From NCBI GenBank assembly GCA_016870395.1, contig VGBT01000008.1, positions 1 to 64,000 on the forward strand: a stretch of 64,000 nucleotides of DNA. Reading direction: 5' to 3'. The notes beneath the pieces are model-generated. The model was not told the DNA's origin, made no database searches, and was given only the letters and a program-made list of their open reading frames with translations. Positions 9,969 to 18,722 of this stretch are shown here, piece by piece; the stretch's first letter is position 1, and every line of letters starts with the position of its first letter. A program made the position numbers and the translations under genes. The stretch is from Actinomycetota bacterium. Its GTDB lineage: Bacteria > Actinomycetota > Acidimicrobiia > IMCC26256 > JAENVU01.

Positions 9969-11084
9969 GTGCAGCCGTTGATCAGCGCCGACAACCATGT
10001 GTTCGAACCCGCGACGCTGTGGGAGGAGCGCCTGCCCGCGTCGATGCGCGAGCGCGGCCCGCGGCTCGTGGTCGACGGCGACTGGTACGTGATGGCCCTG
10101 GAAGGCATGCCAAACCGCAAGCTGACCCGTGTGACACCTCCCTCGGAGTCTGCGGCGGCCTCGGGCCGCGACGCCGAGCGCAACGCAGAGAAGCAGCGGC
10201 GCCGGGCGGTGCTCGGCCGTAGCGGCGGTGCCGACGTCGACGACCGGAAGCGCGACATGGCGATGGACGGTGTCGTCGCGGAGGTGATCTACCCGACGTT
10301 CGGGCTCTTCGTGGACATGATCGAGGACGCGGAGCTCGCGATGGCCTGCGCGCGGGTCTACAACGACTGGCTGGCCGACACCTTCATCGGCGCGGGCGAG
10401 GTGTTCGTGCCGAGTGCCATCGTGCCGATCCGCGACGTGCCGAGCGCGACGGCCGAGATGGAACGCGTCGCCGGCCTCGGGTTCCGCTCGGCGCTCATCC
10501 CGACGACACCGCCCCCCGGCATCCCGTACAACCGTCCCGAGTACGACCCGATCTGGGCGGTCGCGGCCGAGGCGACGATGCCGCTCTCACTGCACACGGG
10601 AACAGGCGCGCTGCCGAGCGCGGAGAAGGGACCGGGCGGGGCGGTGATCAACTACGCCAAGGTCGGGCTGCTCTCGGCGGAGACGCTGTGCTACTTCGCG
10701 GCGTCGGGGGTGCTGGAGCGGTTCCCCGGCCTGCGGCTCGTGTTCGTGGAGACCGGTGCCGGCTGGTTCGCGTACTGCTGCGAGCGCATGGACGAGGCGT
10801 TCGAGGAGCACGAGCAGTGGGTGAGACCGAAACTGGCCGAACGACCGAGCCACTACGCGAAGAGCCAGTGCTTCGTGACCCTCGGCGCCGACCGGGCGCC
10901 GCTGCTCGCCCGAGAGATCACGGGGATCGGACCACTGCTCTGGGCCAGCGACTACCCGCACCCCGAGGGGACGTTTCCGCACAGCCAGGAAGCGGTCACC
11001 CGCATCTTCGAAGGGCTGAGCGACGCGGACCTCGCGGCGGTCACGCACGACAACGCCGCCCGGCTCTACGGGATCTCGGCATGA
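9969..11084 (+). CDS. Amidohydrolase family (Amidohydro_2) protein
   Basis: ISADNHVFEPATLWEERLP, PLSLHTGTGALPS, GPLLWASDYPHPEGTFPHS. Confidence 0.85.
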   Translation: MQPLISADNHVFEPATLWEERLPASMRERGPRLVVDGDWYVMALEGMPNRKLTRVTPPSESAAASGRDAERNAEKQRRRAVLGRSGGADVDDRKRDMAMDGVVAEVIYPTFGLFVDMIEDAELAMACARVYNDWLADTFIGAGEVFVPSAIVPIRDVPSATAEMERVAGLGFRSALIPTTPPPGIPYNRPEYDPIWAVAAEATMPLSLHTGTGALPSAEKGPGGAVINYAKVGLLSAETLCYFAASGVLERFPGLRLVFVETGAGWFAYCCERMDEAFEEHEQWVRPKLAERPSHYAKSQCFVTLGADRAPLLAREITGIGPLLWASDYPHPEGTFPHSQEAVTRIFEGLSDADLAAVTHDNAARLYGISA

Positions 11085-12286
11085 ACGAGGGCGACGGGCT
11101 GACGATGCGGGACCGCACGGCGATCGTGGGCGTGGGCGCCACGCCGTACTACAAGCGCGGCGAGTCCGTGCCGCAGCTCCCAATGGAGCTCGCGGCGAAG
11201 GCGCTGCTCGCCGCGTGTGCCGATGCGGGGCTCGACGTGCACGACGTCGACGGGTTTGCGCTCTACTCGATGGGCTTCGACACGAGCCTGTTCGCGCAGT
11301 GGCTGGGCATCGACGTGCGCTTCGCGGGGATGCTCACCGGCGGGGGTGGGGGAGCGGCCGGTTCGGTGGGCCTGGCCGCGGCTGCGATCGTGAGCGGCCA
11401 GGCCGACTGCGTCGCGTCGATCATGACGCTGCAACAGGCCGCGTCGCGCTTCGGTGCCAGTTACGCGCCGAGGGGCAAGCCCGGCGCCACCTACAGCGCA
11501 CCGCCGTCGCCGGAGGGCAGCTTCATCCAGCCGTCGGGGCTGATGGGTCCGGGACAGATGTTCGCGGTCCTCGCGCAGCGGCACATGCACCGGTACGGCA
11601 CCACGCGCGAGCACTTCGCTGAGGTGGCGATCAGCACGCGCAACAACGCGATCCGACGGCCGACCGCGTTGATGCAGAAGCCGCTCACACTCGACGAGTA
11701 CTTCGACGCTCGGATGATCGCCGACCCGCTGTGCTTGTTCGACTTCTGCCTGGAGTGCGACGGCGCCGTTGCCGTGATCACAATGAGCGCGGAGCGGGCT
11801 TGTGACTGCGCGCAACCACCGGTGTACGTGGCTGCGTCCGCGAACGGCGGGGCCGGCAAGTGGGGACAGGCGATCACGTGGTTCGGCATGCCCGACGAGT
11901 ACTTCGCCTCCAGTGGTCACCGGACCGTCGCCGCCGACGCGTACCGCATGGCCGACATCGGTCCGGCCGACGTCGACGTGGCGCTGCTCTACGACCACTT
12001 CTCGCCGATGGTGATCATGCAGCTCGAGGACTACGGGTTCTGCCCGATCGGCGAAGGGGGCCGGTTCGTCGCGGACGGCAACATCCGGTGGCCGACGGGC
12101 TCGTTGCCGGTGAACACCCACGGCGGCAATCTGAGCGAGGCGTACATCATCGGCATGACGCACGTGAAGGAGGCCGTCGAGCAGCTACGCGGCACTGCCG
12201 TCAACCAGGTGGAGGGTGCAGAGGTCGCGCTCGTCACCGGCGGCCCCGCCTCGATTCCGGTCTCCAACCTCGTCCTCCACCGCTAG
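11081..12286 (+). CDS. Thiolase-fold (SCP-x/Ltp-like) protein lacking the canonical nucleophilic Cys
   Basis: DRTAIVGVGATPYYKRG, GGGGGAAGSVGLAAAAIVSGQAD, NTHGGNLSEAYIIGMTHVKEAVEQLRG. Confidence 0.82.
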   Translation: MNEGDGLTMRDRTAIVGVGATPYYKRGESVPQLPMELAAKALLAACADAGLDVHDVDGFALYSMGFDTSLFAQWLGIDVRFAGMLTGGGGGAAGSVGLAAAAIVSGQADCVASIMTLQQAASRFGASYAPRGKPGATYSAPPSPEGSFIQPSGLMGPGQMFAVLAQRHMHRYGTTREHFAEVAISTRNNAIRRPTALMQKPLTLDEYFDARMIADPLCLFDFCLECDGAVAVITMSAERACDCAQPPVYVAASANGGAGKWGQAITWFGMPDEYFASSGHRTVAADAYRMADIGPADVDVALLYDHFSPMVIMQLEDYGFCPIGEGGRFVADGNIRWPTGSLPVNTHGGNLSEAYIIGMTHVKEAVEQLRGTAVNQVEGAEVALVTGGPASIPVSNLVLHR

Positions 12287-12296
12287 GAGCACCCAG

Positions 12297-12719
12297 ATGC
12301 AGGGAGTCCCCCCGGCCGACGTGATCCGCCTCATGCCGAACGTGTGGACCGAGCCGTTCTGGCGCGCCACCGCCGAGCACCGGATGGTGGTGCCGCGCTG
12401 CACCGCTTGCGGCACCTTCCGCTTGCCGCCGACGCCATTCTGCCCATCGTGTGCGTCACAGGACCTGGAGTGGGTCGAGCACGACGGGCGCGGCACGATC
12501 TACAGCTTCACGGTGATCCGCCACGCGGTGATTCCCGACGTGCTCGACGCGCTGCCGTTGATCGCGGCCGTGGTCGAGCTGCCCGGCACCGGTGGTTGCC
12601 GGCTGGTGGGCAACGTCGTGGGGGTCGCGCCGGAGGAGGTCCGCATCAGCCAGGAGGTCACGGTCGACTGGTACGACGTGCGCGAGGGCGAGACCGTGCC
12701 GGTGTTCCGGCTCGCGTGA
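12297..12719 (+). CDS. DUF35 Zn-ribbon/OB-fold protein (thiolase partner)
   Basis: RCTACGTFRLPPTPFCPSCASQDLEWVEHDGRGTIYSFTVI. Confidence 0.9.
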   Translation: MQGVPPADVIRLMPNVWTEPFWRATAEHRMVVPRCTACGTFRLPPTPFCPSCASQDLEWVEHDGRGTIYSFTVIRHAVIPDVLDALPLIAAVVELPGTGGCRLVGNVVGVAPEEVRISQEVTVDWYDVREGETVPVFRLA

Positions 12720-12726
12720 GTGCCTG

Positions 12727-14271
12727 ATGTCACCGACGCGACGGCTCGTGCTCCACGACGTGCTCGCGCAGCACGCGCGAGCACGAGGCGCGGAGCTGGC
12801 CGTCGGCGACGGTGACGTGCTTCTGACGTGGTCGGAGCTCGCGGAGCGGGTCGACCGGTGCGCGGGGGCGCTCCGCGCGGAGGGCGTGGGCAGGGGCGAT
12901 CGGGTGCTCTGGCTCGGCCAGAACAGCTTTCGGGTGCTGGAGCTGCTCCTCGGGTGCTCACGCCTCGGGGCGCTGTTCTGTGCCGCGAACTGGCGGCAGC
13001 GGGCGGGCGAGCTGGCCTTCGTGGTCGACGACCTCACGCCGGCTGTGCTGTTCACCCAGGCCGAGGAGGTGGGCGACGAGGTGGCAGCCGGGCTGAGCGT
13101 CGCGGACCATCGAGCCCGGACGATCCGGCACGACGCCGATGGTGCCGAGGGGTACGAGGCATGGTGCGCTAGCGCGCCGGCACGCGAGATCGACGACCTG
13201 ACGGAGCCCGGCGACGCGCTGCTCTGCACGTACACGGCGGCGTTCGACGGGCGGCCGAACGCGGCGATGCTCCCGCACCGCGCGATTGTCGCCCAGGGGC
13301 TGCTGATGGGGCCGTGGATGGGGGTGAGTGCCCGGTCGCGGTACCTCGCGGCGGGGCCGTTGTTCCACGTGGGCGTGTGGATGGAGGGCTTCGCGACGTT
13401 CCTCGCCGGCGGTGCCAACGTGTTCGTGCGCCGCAGCGACGGTGAGGCGCTGTGCCGGGCTATCGCGGACTTCGGTTGCACGAGCGGGTACGTGGTGGGA
13501 CCGATGGTGGACGCGGTGGTTGCGGCGAACGAGGGCGGCCGCTTCGACCTGTCGTCGATGCGCGGCCGGCGTGGGCATCCGGCGTACGACGCCTGGGTCG
13601 GGGTGGACGACTCGCCGTGGGGCCGTCGGCCCGGCGGGTACGGGCAGACGGAGACGATGGGCATGTCGACGTTCGCGCTCCTGTCGTCGGCCGACGAGCT
13701 CGGCACGCACGGGCGGCCGTCGCCGCTGGTGCAGGTGCGCGTGGTCGACCCCGACGGCGCCGACGTGCCGGTCGGGGAGACCGGCGAGATCCTGGTGCGG
13801 GGCGAGACCGTGATGTGCGGGTACTGGAACCGGCCCGAGCTCAACGCGGTTCGGTCGCGGGGGGGCTGGCACCACACCAACGACCTCGGTTGCTACGAGG
13901 TCGATGGGTCGTTCTCGTTCGTCGCGCCGAAGGGACGGATGCTCAAGAGCGGGGCGGAGAACATCTACCCCGAGGAGGTGGAGCAGGCGCTGCGGACGCA
14001 CCCGGCGGTTGCTGAGGTCGCGGTGATCGGCGTGCCCGACGAGGTGTGGGTGCAGAGCGTGAAGGCGATCGTCGTGCGGCAGGCGGCAGCGACCGTGACC
14101 GAGGCGGAGCTGATCGAGCATTGCCGGGCGCGTATCGCCGGGTACAAGAAGCCGCGTACGGTCGTCTTCGTCGAGGCGCTGCCGCGCGCCGGCTGGCAGG
14201 TCGACTACGCCGCGCTCGACGCCGCACACGGCGGCGGCAGCTACCCTGGCGGCAACAACCGCCCCGTCTGA
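12727..14271 (+). CDS. AMP-dependent acyl-CoA synthetase
   Basis: Adenylate-forming core GYGQTETMG, GETGEILVRGETVMCGYWNRPE, KSGAENIYPEEVEQAL. Confidence 0.88.
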   Translation: MSPTRRLVLHDVLAQHARARGAELAVGDGDVLLTWSELAERVDRCAGALRAEGVGRGDRVLWLGQNSFRVLELLLGCSRLGALFCAANWRQRAGELAFVVDDLTPAVLFTQAEEVGDEVAAGLSVADHRARTIRHDADGAEGYEAWCASAPAREIDDLTEPGDALLCTYTAAFDGRPNAAMLPHRAIVAQGLLMGPWMGVSARSRYLAAGPLFHVGVWMEGFATFLAGGANVFVRRSDGEALCRAIADFGCTSGYVVGPMVDAVVAANEGGRFDLSSMRGRRGHPAYDAWVGVDDSPWGRRPGGYGQTETMGMSTFALLSSADELGTHGRPSPLVQVRVVDPDGADVPVGETGEILVRGETVMCGYWNRPELNAVRSRGGWHHTNDLGCYEVDGSFSFVAPKGRMLKSGAENIYPEEVEQALRTHPAVAEVAVIGVPDEVWVQSVKAIVVRQAAATVTEAELIEHCRARIAGYKKPRTVVFVEALPRAGWQVDYAALDAAHGGGSYPGGNNRPV

Positions 14272-14309
14272 CCGGCACGCCCTCCCTCCTTCCCCCCGGG
14301 TTGTTGCCG

Positions 14310-14330
14310 GAGGAGCGGTATGCGCTCCTC
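14310..14330. terminator. Strong hairpin downstream of the acyl-CoA synthetase
   Basis: GAGGAGCG-GTATG-CGCTCCTC, perfect 8-bp stem; a second dyad GGCAACAACC (14251-14260)/GGTTGTTGCC (14299-14308) straddles the stop. Confidence 0.4.
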
Positions 14331-14446
14331 AGCGCACAATCTCGCCCAACGGGGCCGGGGCCAAACTCGAAGTGCAGATCGGCGCCACGGAGGTGCTCGC
14401 CGAGCGTTGTCACCACGAGGGGTCCCTCGGCCGCACTGTGCGAAGG

Positions 14447-14466
14447 GGCGGTTCCGCGGAGCCGCC
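14447..14466. repeat. Dispersed palindromic repeat copy 1
   Basis: GGCGGTTCCGCGGAGCCGCC, one mismatch from perfect 20-bp palindrome. Confidence 0.75.
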
Positions 14467-14497
14467 GTTGCGGAGATGCTGGCCGAGTGCAAGCCTG

Positions 14498-14842
14498 GTG
14501 TCCGTGGCATCGAGCGTAGGAGTGCTGCTGGGACTTGGGTACCTCGTCGGACTCGTCGCCGCCCTGTGGTGCGGGCGGGACCTCCGCCGGATCCCGACCC
14601 GGGTGTGGTTCTCGTCGGGTTTCGACGAGCGGGCGTGGTACTGGGGTCTCGGCATCTGGTGGGTTCTCGGCGGCTGGGGCGCGCTCGTCCTCGCCCTCGT
14701 GTGGCGTCGCAGCGACGCGCGCGTTGCCCTCCACGAGGAGATGATCGACTCCCGGGCGCTCCGGCGCCTTCGCCCGGTGTCCCCGGATCTGGTTCGGTCG
14801 CCGGACCGGTCCCGCCGGGCGATGTTCCGTCGCCAGGCGTGA
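14498..14842 (+). CDS. Small membrane protein, unknown function
   Basis: GTG start; two hydrophobic segments (SVGVLLGLGYLVGLVAALW, YWGLGIWWVLGGWGALVLALVW). Confidence 0.5.
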   Translation: MSVASSVGVLLGLGYLVGLVAALWCGRDLRRIPTRVWFSSGFDERAWYWGLGIWWVLGGWGALVLALVWRRSDARVALHEEMIDSRALRRLRPVSPDLVRSPDRSRRAMFRRQA

Positions 14843-14845
14843 GCA

Positions 14846-14865
14846 GGCGGTTCCGCGGAACCGCC
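14846..14865. repeat. Dispersed palindromic repeat copy 2 (perfect 20-bp palindrome)
   Basis: GGCGGTTCCGCGGAACCGCC three bases after a stop codon. Confidence 0.85.
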
Positions 14866-15118
14866 GTTCAGGTGAGGCTGCGGCGGGTGTCCTTCCTCAG
14901 TAGGACGAGGTGCGGGTCCTCGGCAGGGCTCGCGTCGAGCTCGGGCACCAGGAGGAGGTAGCAGGCACTGGCCTCGGGGCTCTCGGCTCGCTCCCTTTCC
15001 CAGGCGCCGCGGCAGGGGCGAGCGGCTCGGGCTCTGGGCGCGCGCTCGTCGGGGGTGGTGCGGCTAGCGCGCTGGGCAAGAGGACACCTGACCCGCGGAG
15101 TCGCGTGCTCAAAGGCGG

Positions 15119-15146
15119 AAGTAACATAACGAGGATTATGGGCGGT
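15119..15146 (-). other. dif: Candidate dif site (XerC/XerD recombination site, chromosome terminus)
   Basis: Reverse strand ACCGCCCATAATCCTCGTTATGTTACTT vs E. coli dif GGTGCGCATAATGTATATTATGTTAAAT; AT-rich island in a gap of GC-rich noncoding DNA at a coding-strand switch. Confidence 0.65.
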
Positions 15147-15333
15147 CCGGCTGCGGCGGGGGGAAGCGGTTGTCGGGTCAAGTCGAGCATTCAGCTCAAG
15201 ACCCGGTCGCGTCCGTTGTCGAGATGGGTGCGCCTAGGCTCAAGAACGCCGACGGCCCCTGGTCCACCCTGCCCGGATCGGGGGCCTCGGCATTTCCCGA
15301 CGCCTCCCCCGTCAGCGGGCAAGATATCGGGAC

Positions 15334-15687
15334 ATGTGGTGTCCGGTGTGTGGCGACGAGTTCGTGGCGAGTGTGACCCGCTGCCCCGACCACGGCGTCG
15401 CGCTCGTGGTCGACCGGCCGACGATATCGCACGAGCCGCCGCACGCCGCCCCCTATGCTCAGGAGTCCCCTCCCGTGCCCGAGTCCCCGCCGCTGCCCGA
15501 GCCCGACGAGGTCGTCGAGTACGACCTCAGCGCCTGGACTGCCGACCAGCACGACGGTGTCGCCGCGTGGCTCGTCGCCGAGAACGTCGCCTACGCGTGG
15601 CCCGAGCCGGGAGTGCTGGCGGTTCCGCGGAATCGCGCGGACGACGTCGAGGAGGCCCTCGGCTACCTCGCGTCCGATTCCGACTGA
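15334..15687 (+). CDS. Small zinc-ribbon protein with DUF2007-like C-terminal domain
   Basis: MWCPVCGDEFVASVTRCPDHG; later DGVAAWLVAENVAYAWPEPGVLAVPRNRADDVEEAL. Confidence 0.65.
   Translation: MWCPVCGDEFVASVTRCPDHGVALVVDRPTISHEPPHAAPYAQESPPVPESPPLPEPDEVVEYDLSAWTADQHDGVAAWLVAENVAYAWPEPGVLAVPRNRADDVEEALGYLASDSD
15618..15637. repeat. Dispersed palindromic repeat copy 3 (partial, inside coding sequence)
   Basis: TGGCGGTTCCGCGGAATCGC; core GGTTCCGCGGAA conserved. Confidence 0.45.
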
Positions 15688-15696
15688 ACCCGGCGA

Positions 15697-16116
15697 TCAG
15701 GCTTCGGGAACGACGCCCGCGTCGACCAGCACCTCGAGCACGCCCGCGGCCAGCTGCATCTCGGCCAGGTTCTCGATCGGCACCCATTCTGCCTCGGTCG
15801 CGTCGTCGGCGGCCTCGGGCTCGAGTGCGGGGTCGTACACATCGACGAAGAAGTCGAGGATCACGAAGTGGTATGGGGGATCCGCAGCCAGGTCGATGCG
15901 CTCCACCCAGCCGAGGAACCGCTCCACCACCACCTCGAGGCCCGTCTCCTCGGCGACCTCGCGCACCACCGCCTCGCGCAGGTCCTCGCCCAGCTCCACC
16001 CGCCCGCCCGGTACCGACCACGCGCCCTGACCCGGTCCGTGGCCCCGTCGCACCAGGAGGATCTCGTCGTCGCGCCGCGCGACCGCTGCGACCGCGACGA
16101 CCGGCGCGTTCATCAC
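15697..16116 (-). CDS. NUDIX hydrolase
   Basis: Nudix box GGRVELGEDLREAVVREVAEETGLEV. Confidence 0.93.
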   Translation of the reverse strand: MMNAPVVAVAAVARRDDEILLVRRGHGPGQGAWSVPGGRVELGEDLREAVVREVAEETGLEVVVERFLGWVERIDLAADPPYHFVILDFFVDVYDPALEPEAADDATEAEWVPIENLAEMQLAAGVLEVLVDAGVVPEA

Positions 16117-16195
16117 TCCGGCGCCTGCGCCTTCGGCGGGTGCCGCTCGGGCCCCGCTCCGCGTCTGCCTCTGTCCGCATGACTCGTGGCTCCGC

Positions 16196-16666
16196 TCATT
16201 CCCGCAGGCTCCGGTGCATCACGAGGGCCCGCGCGGTGAGCCCCGCGCCCTCGAAGAAGTTCTTCGCGGCCCGGTGCCCGGGCAGCGCGAGCGCGTCGAT
16301 ACCGACACATCCGCGTTCGCGGCACCATGTCACCATCGCGGCGAGCACCTGCTCCCCCACTCCCACGCCGCGTGCGTCGGGTGTGACGTAGAGCTCGTCG
16401 ATCACTCCGAGGTCCTCGCCGTCGTGCAGCGGCTCCACGACGCACACGCCGAAACCCACGACCGCGCCTTCGATCGTTCCCGCGACCACGCACACGTCGT
16501 CGCGGCCGATGAGTGCCTCGAAGGCCGCGGCATCGGGGGCGAACCGGGCTTCGCGTTGGGACCACACGGCGCCGCCGCGCATGGGCGTGAGCTCGGCGCG
16601 CAGCTCCTCGGTGAGCGCCACGATCACCCCGACGTCATCGGCGACCGCGAAGCGGGCGGCTTCCAC
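16196..16666 (-). CDS. GNAT-family acetyltransferase
   Basis: VIDELYVTPDARGVGVGEQVLAAMVTWCRERGC. Confidence 0.88.
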   Translation of the reverse strand: MEAARFAVADDVGVIVALTEELRAELTPMRGGAVWSQREARFAPDAAAFEALIGRDDVCVVAGTIEGAVVGFGVCVVEPLHDGEDLGVIDELYVTPDARGVGVGEQVLAAMVTWCRERGCVGIDALALPGHRAAKNFFEGAGLTARALVMHRSLRE

Positions 16667-16668
16667 GC

Positions 16669-17217
16669 TCAGTCCGTGAGCTGGGTGATCTTGCCGAGGA
16701 TCGTGTTGCGGCCCCGGTGCGCGGATTCGTAGGCGCGCACCGCGGCGAGCTCATCCGGGGTGAGGCCGTCGAGTCGGTCAACCACCTGCGACGCCGAGAG
16801 CTGGTCGTAGTCGGGAATCGCGAGCGCGGGCACCTCGACCGGCGGGGCGACCGCCGCCTCGGGTGCAGGCGCGCCTCGGGGCGCGGGCGCTCCGCCGCCG
16901 GGCGAACCGTTGCCGTTGCGTGGCATCAAGAGGCCGTTGATCTTCTGGTCGGCCATCTGGCGCACCTCGCCGACGCGCTGCTCGGCCTGCTGGCGCACCA
17001 CGGGGCCGGCGAACTTCACCGCGAGCTGGCCGACGGACTTGTACCGGTTCGCCTGCTGCTGGGCCTGCTTGCGCTGCTGGTCGAGCTCGGTCTGACCACG
17101 GGCCACGAACATCTTGAAAAAGGTCGGCACGGTGTCCCTGGCGAACATCGCGATGCCGATCGGCGCGTGGACAAACAGGTCGACGCAGCGCTCGACCGGC
17201 TTCTTCTCCGGGATCAC
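16669..17217 (-). CDS. Conserved actinobacterial hypothetical protein
   Basis: 182 aa, GQTELDQQRKQAQQQANRYKSVGQLAVKFAGPVVRQQAEQRVGEVRQMADQK helical region; operonic with lnt. Confidence 0.6.
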   Translation of the reverse strand: MIPEKKPVERCVDLFVHAPIGIAMFARDTVPTFFKMFVARGQTELDQQRKQAQQQANRYKSVGQLAVKFAGPVVRQQAEQRVGEVRQMADQKINGLLMPRNGNGSPGGGAPAPRGAPAPEAAVAPPVEVPALAIPDYDQLSASQVVDRLDGLTPDELAAVRAYESAHRGRNTILGKITQLTD

Positions 17218-18722
17218 GGCCGCAGTCTACGGCGGCTGAGACCGAGGACCAGGGCCCCGAGCAGGCCACCGAAGCACGCCCACTCCACCCAGTCGCCGAA
17301 ACGCACGTAGGGTGTCTTTCCGGTGACCGTGGTGACCCGCGCCGTGACGACCTGGTTGTGGAACAGGCGCGTAGTGTGCGACACGCGCCCCGATGCGTCG
17401 ATGACGGCACTGATCCCCGAGATCGACGCCTGGAGCAGCGGGCGCGCGGTCGCGGCGGCGCTCATCTGGCTCAGCGCAAGGTGCTGCTCGGCGTTCGGTG
17501 ACCGTCGGTACGACCGGTTGTTCGTCGTCACGACGAGCATCTGCGCGCCGTCGCGCACCGCGGTGCGCACCAGTGGTCCGAACGCGGACTCGAAGCAGAT
17601 CGCGGTGCCGACGCGGGTGTCGCCGATGTCGAAGGTGACCGTGCGGTCCCCGGGATCGAAGTCCGTGGGTACCTGCTCCAGCTCGCTGACGAAGTCGAGA
17701 GTGTCGCGCCAGGGCACGTATTCACCGAAGGGCACGAGGTGCTGCTTCGCGTAGGTGGCGACGAGTGCACCCGAGGGCGAGTACAAGCGGTTCGCGTTGT
17801 AGCGCTTGCCCGGCGTCTGCTCGTCGATGGCGTTGAGCACCACGTAGCTGCCGTGCCGGCGCGCGATCTCCGCGATCTCGGCACGCAGGCCCGGGTCAAC
17901 CTCGGGGTCGCTCTGCAGTCCCGACTCGGGGAGCACGATGAGGTCGTAACGGCCGCGCAGCCGACGCGCGAGCTCGAGATGGCTGCGAGTGAGGTACTCG
18001 CGGTCCACCTCGGCCGGCGTGAGGCGCCGGTTGAGGTCGTTGCCCTGAAGCATCGCCACCCGGAGCTGCCCGGTCGCGGTCGGGGTGTAGCGGAACATGT
18101 CGAGCAGCGACACCACGAGCACGACCAGGGCGAGACCGCCCACCGCGAAGGTGCGGGCTCGCGACCGACCGGGGTCAGACCGCCAGACGACGACGGCCTC
18201 GAGGATCAACGCGTTCACGAGCACCACGAGGAAGGTGACGAGTGGCACGCCGCCCCACTCCGCCAGCGCCCGGGCGAAGGGCAGGTCGTGCAGGGCAACG
18301 CCGGTCTGGCCCCAGGCGAACCCACCCAGCGGCCAACGGGTGCGTAACGCTTCGGCGAGCACCCACGCGGCCGCGACGACGAACGGCGAGCGGACCCGCA
18401 ACCGCCCGAGACCGCCGACGACCGCGCCCGCGGCCGCCCAGTACGCGGACTGTGCGACGAGCAACGGCACGATCGCGATCGCACCGAAGTACACGGCCCA
18501 CCAGAGGTGGAGACCGAAGAACGCGAGGCCGCCGACGAAGCCGAACAGCGCGGCACGTCCCGGCCCGGCGTCGCGCCATGCCCAGCACAGCGGCACCAGC
18601 GCGACGAACGCGAGCGGCCCCCAGTCGAAGCCTGGGAACGCGAGCGCGAGCAGCAGACCCGAGGCGACCGCGGCGAGCGCACCCGGGAGCAGCGATCGTG
18701 CGCCCCCGGGTGGTTGCGTCAC
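17214..18722 (-). CDS. lnt: Apolipoprotein N-acyltransferase
   Basis: N-terminal TM bundle plus CN_hydrolase domain: LIVLPESGLQSDP, AKQHLVPFGEYVPWRD, GTAICFESAFG. Confidence 0.9.
   Translation of the reverse strand: MTQPPGGARSLLPGALAAVASGLLLALAFPGFDWGPLAFVALVPLCWAWRDAGPGRAALFGFVGGLAFFGLHLWWAVYFGAIAIVPLLVAQSAYWAAAGAVVGGLGRLRVRSPFVVAAAWVLAEALRTRWPLGGFAWGQTGVALHDLPFARALAEWGGVPLVTFLVVLVNALILEAVVVWRSDPGRSRARTFAVGGLALVVLVVSLLDMFRYTPTATGQLRVAMLQGNDLNRRLTPAEVDREYLTRSHLELARRLRGRYDLIVLPESGLQSDPEVDPGLRAEIAEIARRHGSYVVLNAIDEQTPGKRYNANRLYSPSGALVATYAKQHLVPFGEYVPWRDTLDFVSELEQVPTDFDPGDRTVTFDIGDTRVGTAICFESAFGPLVRTAVRDGAQMLVVTTNNRSYRRSPNAEQHLALSQMSAAATARPLLQASISGISAVIDASGRVSHTTRLFHNQVVTARVTTVTGKTPYVRFGDWVEWACFGGLLGALVLGLSRRRLRP

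Noticed and set aside
14897-15190. 97-aa minus-strand ORF over the dif candidate
   Set aside because: Pro/Ser/Ala-rich, no family resemblance; region reads as noncoding.
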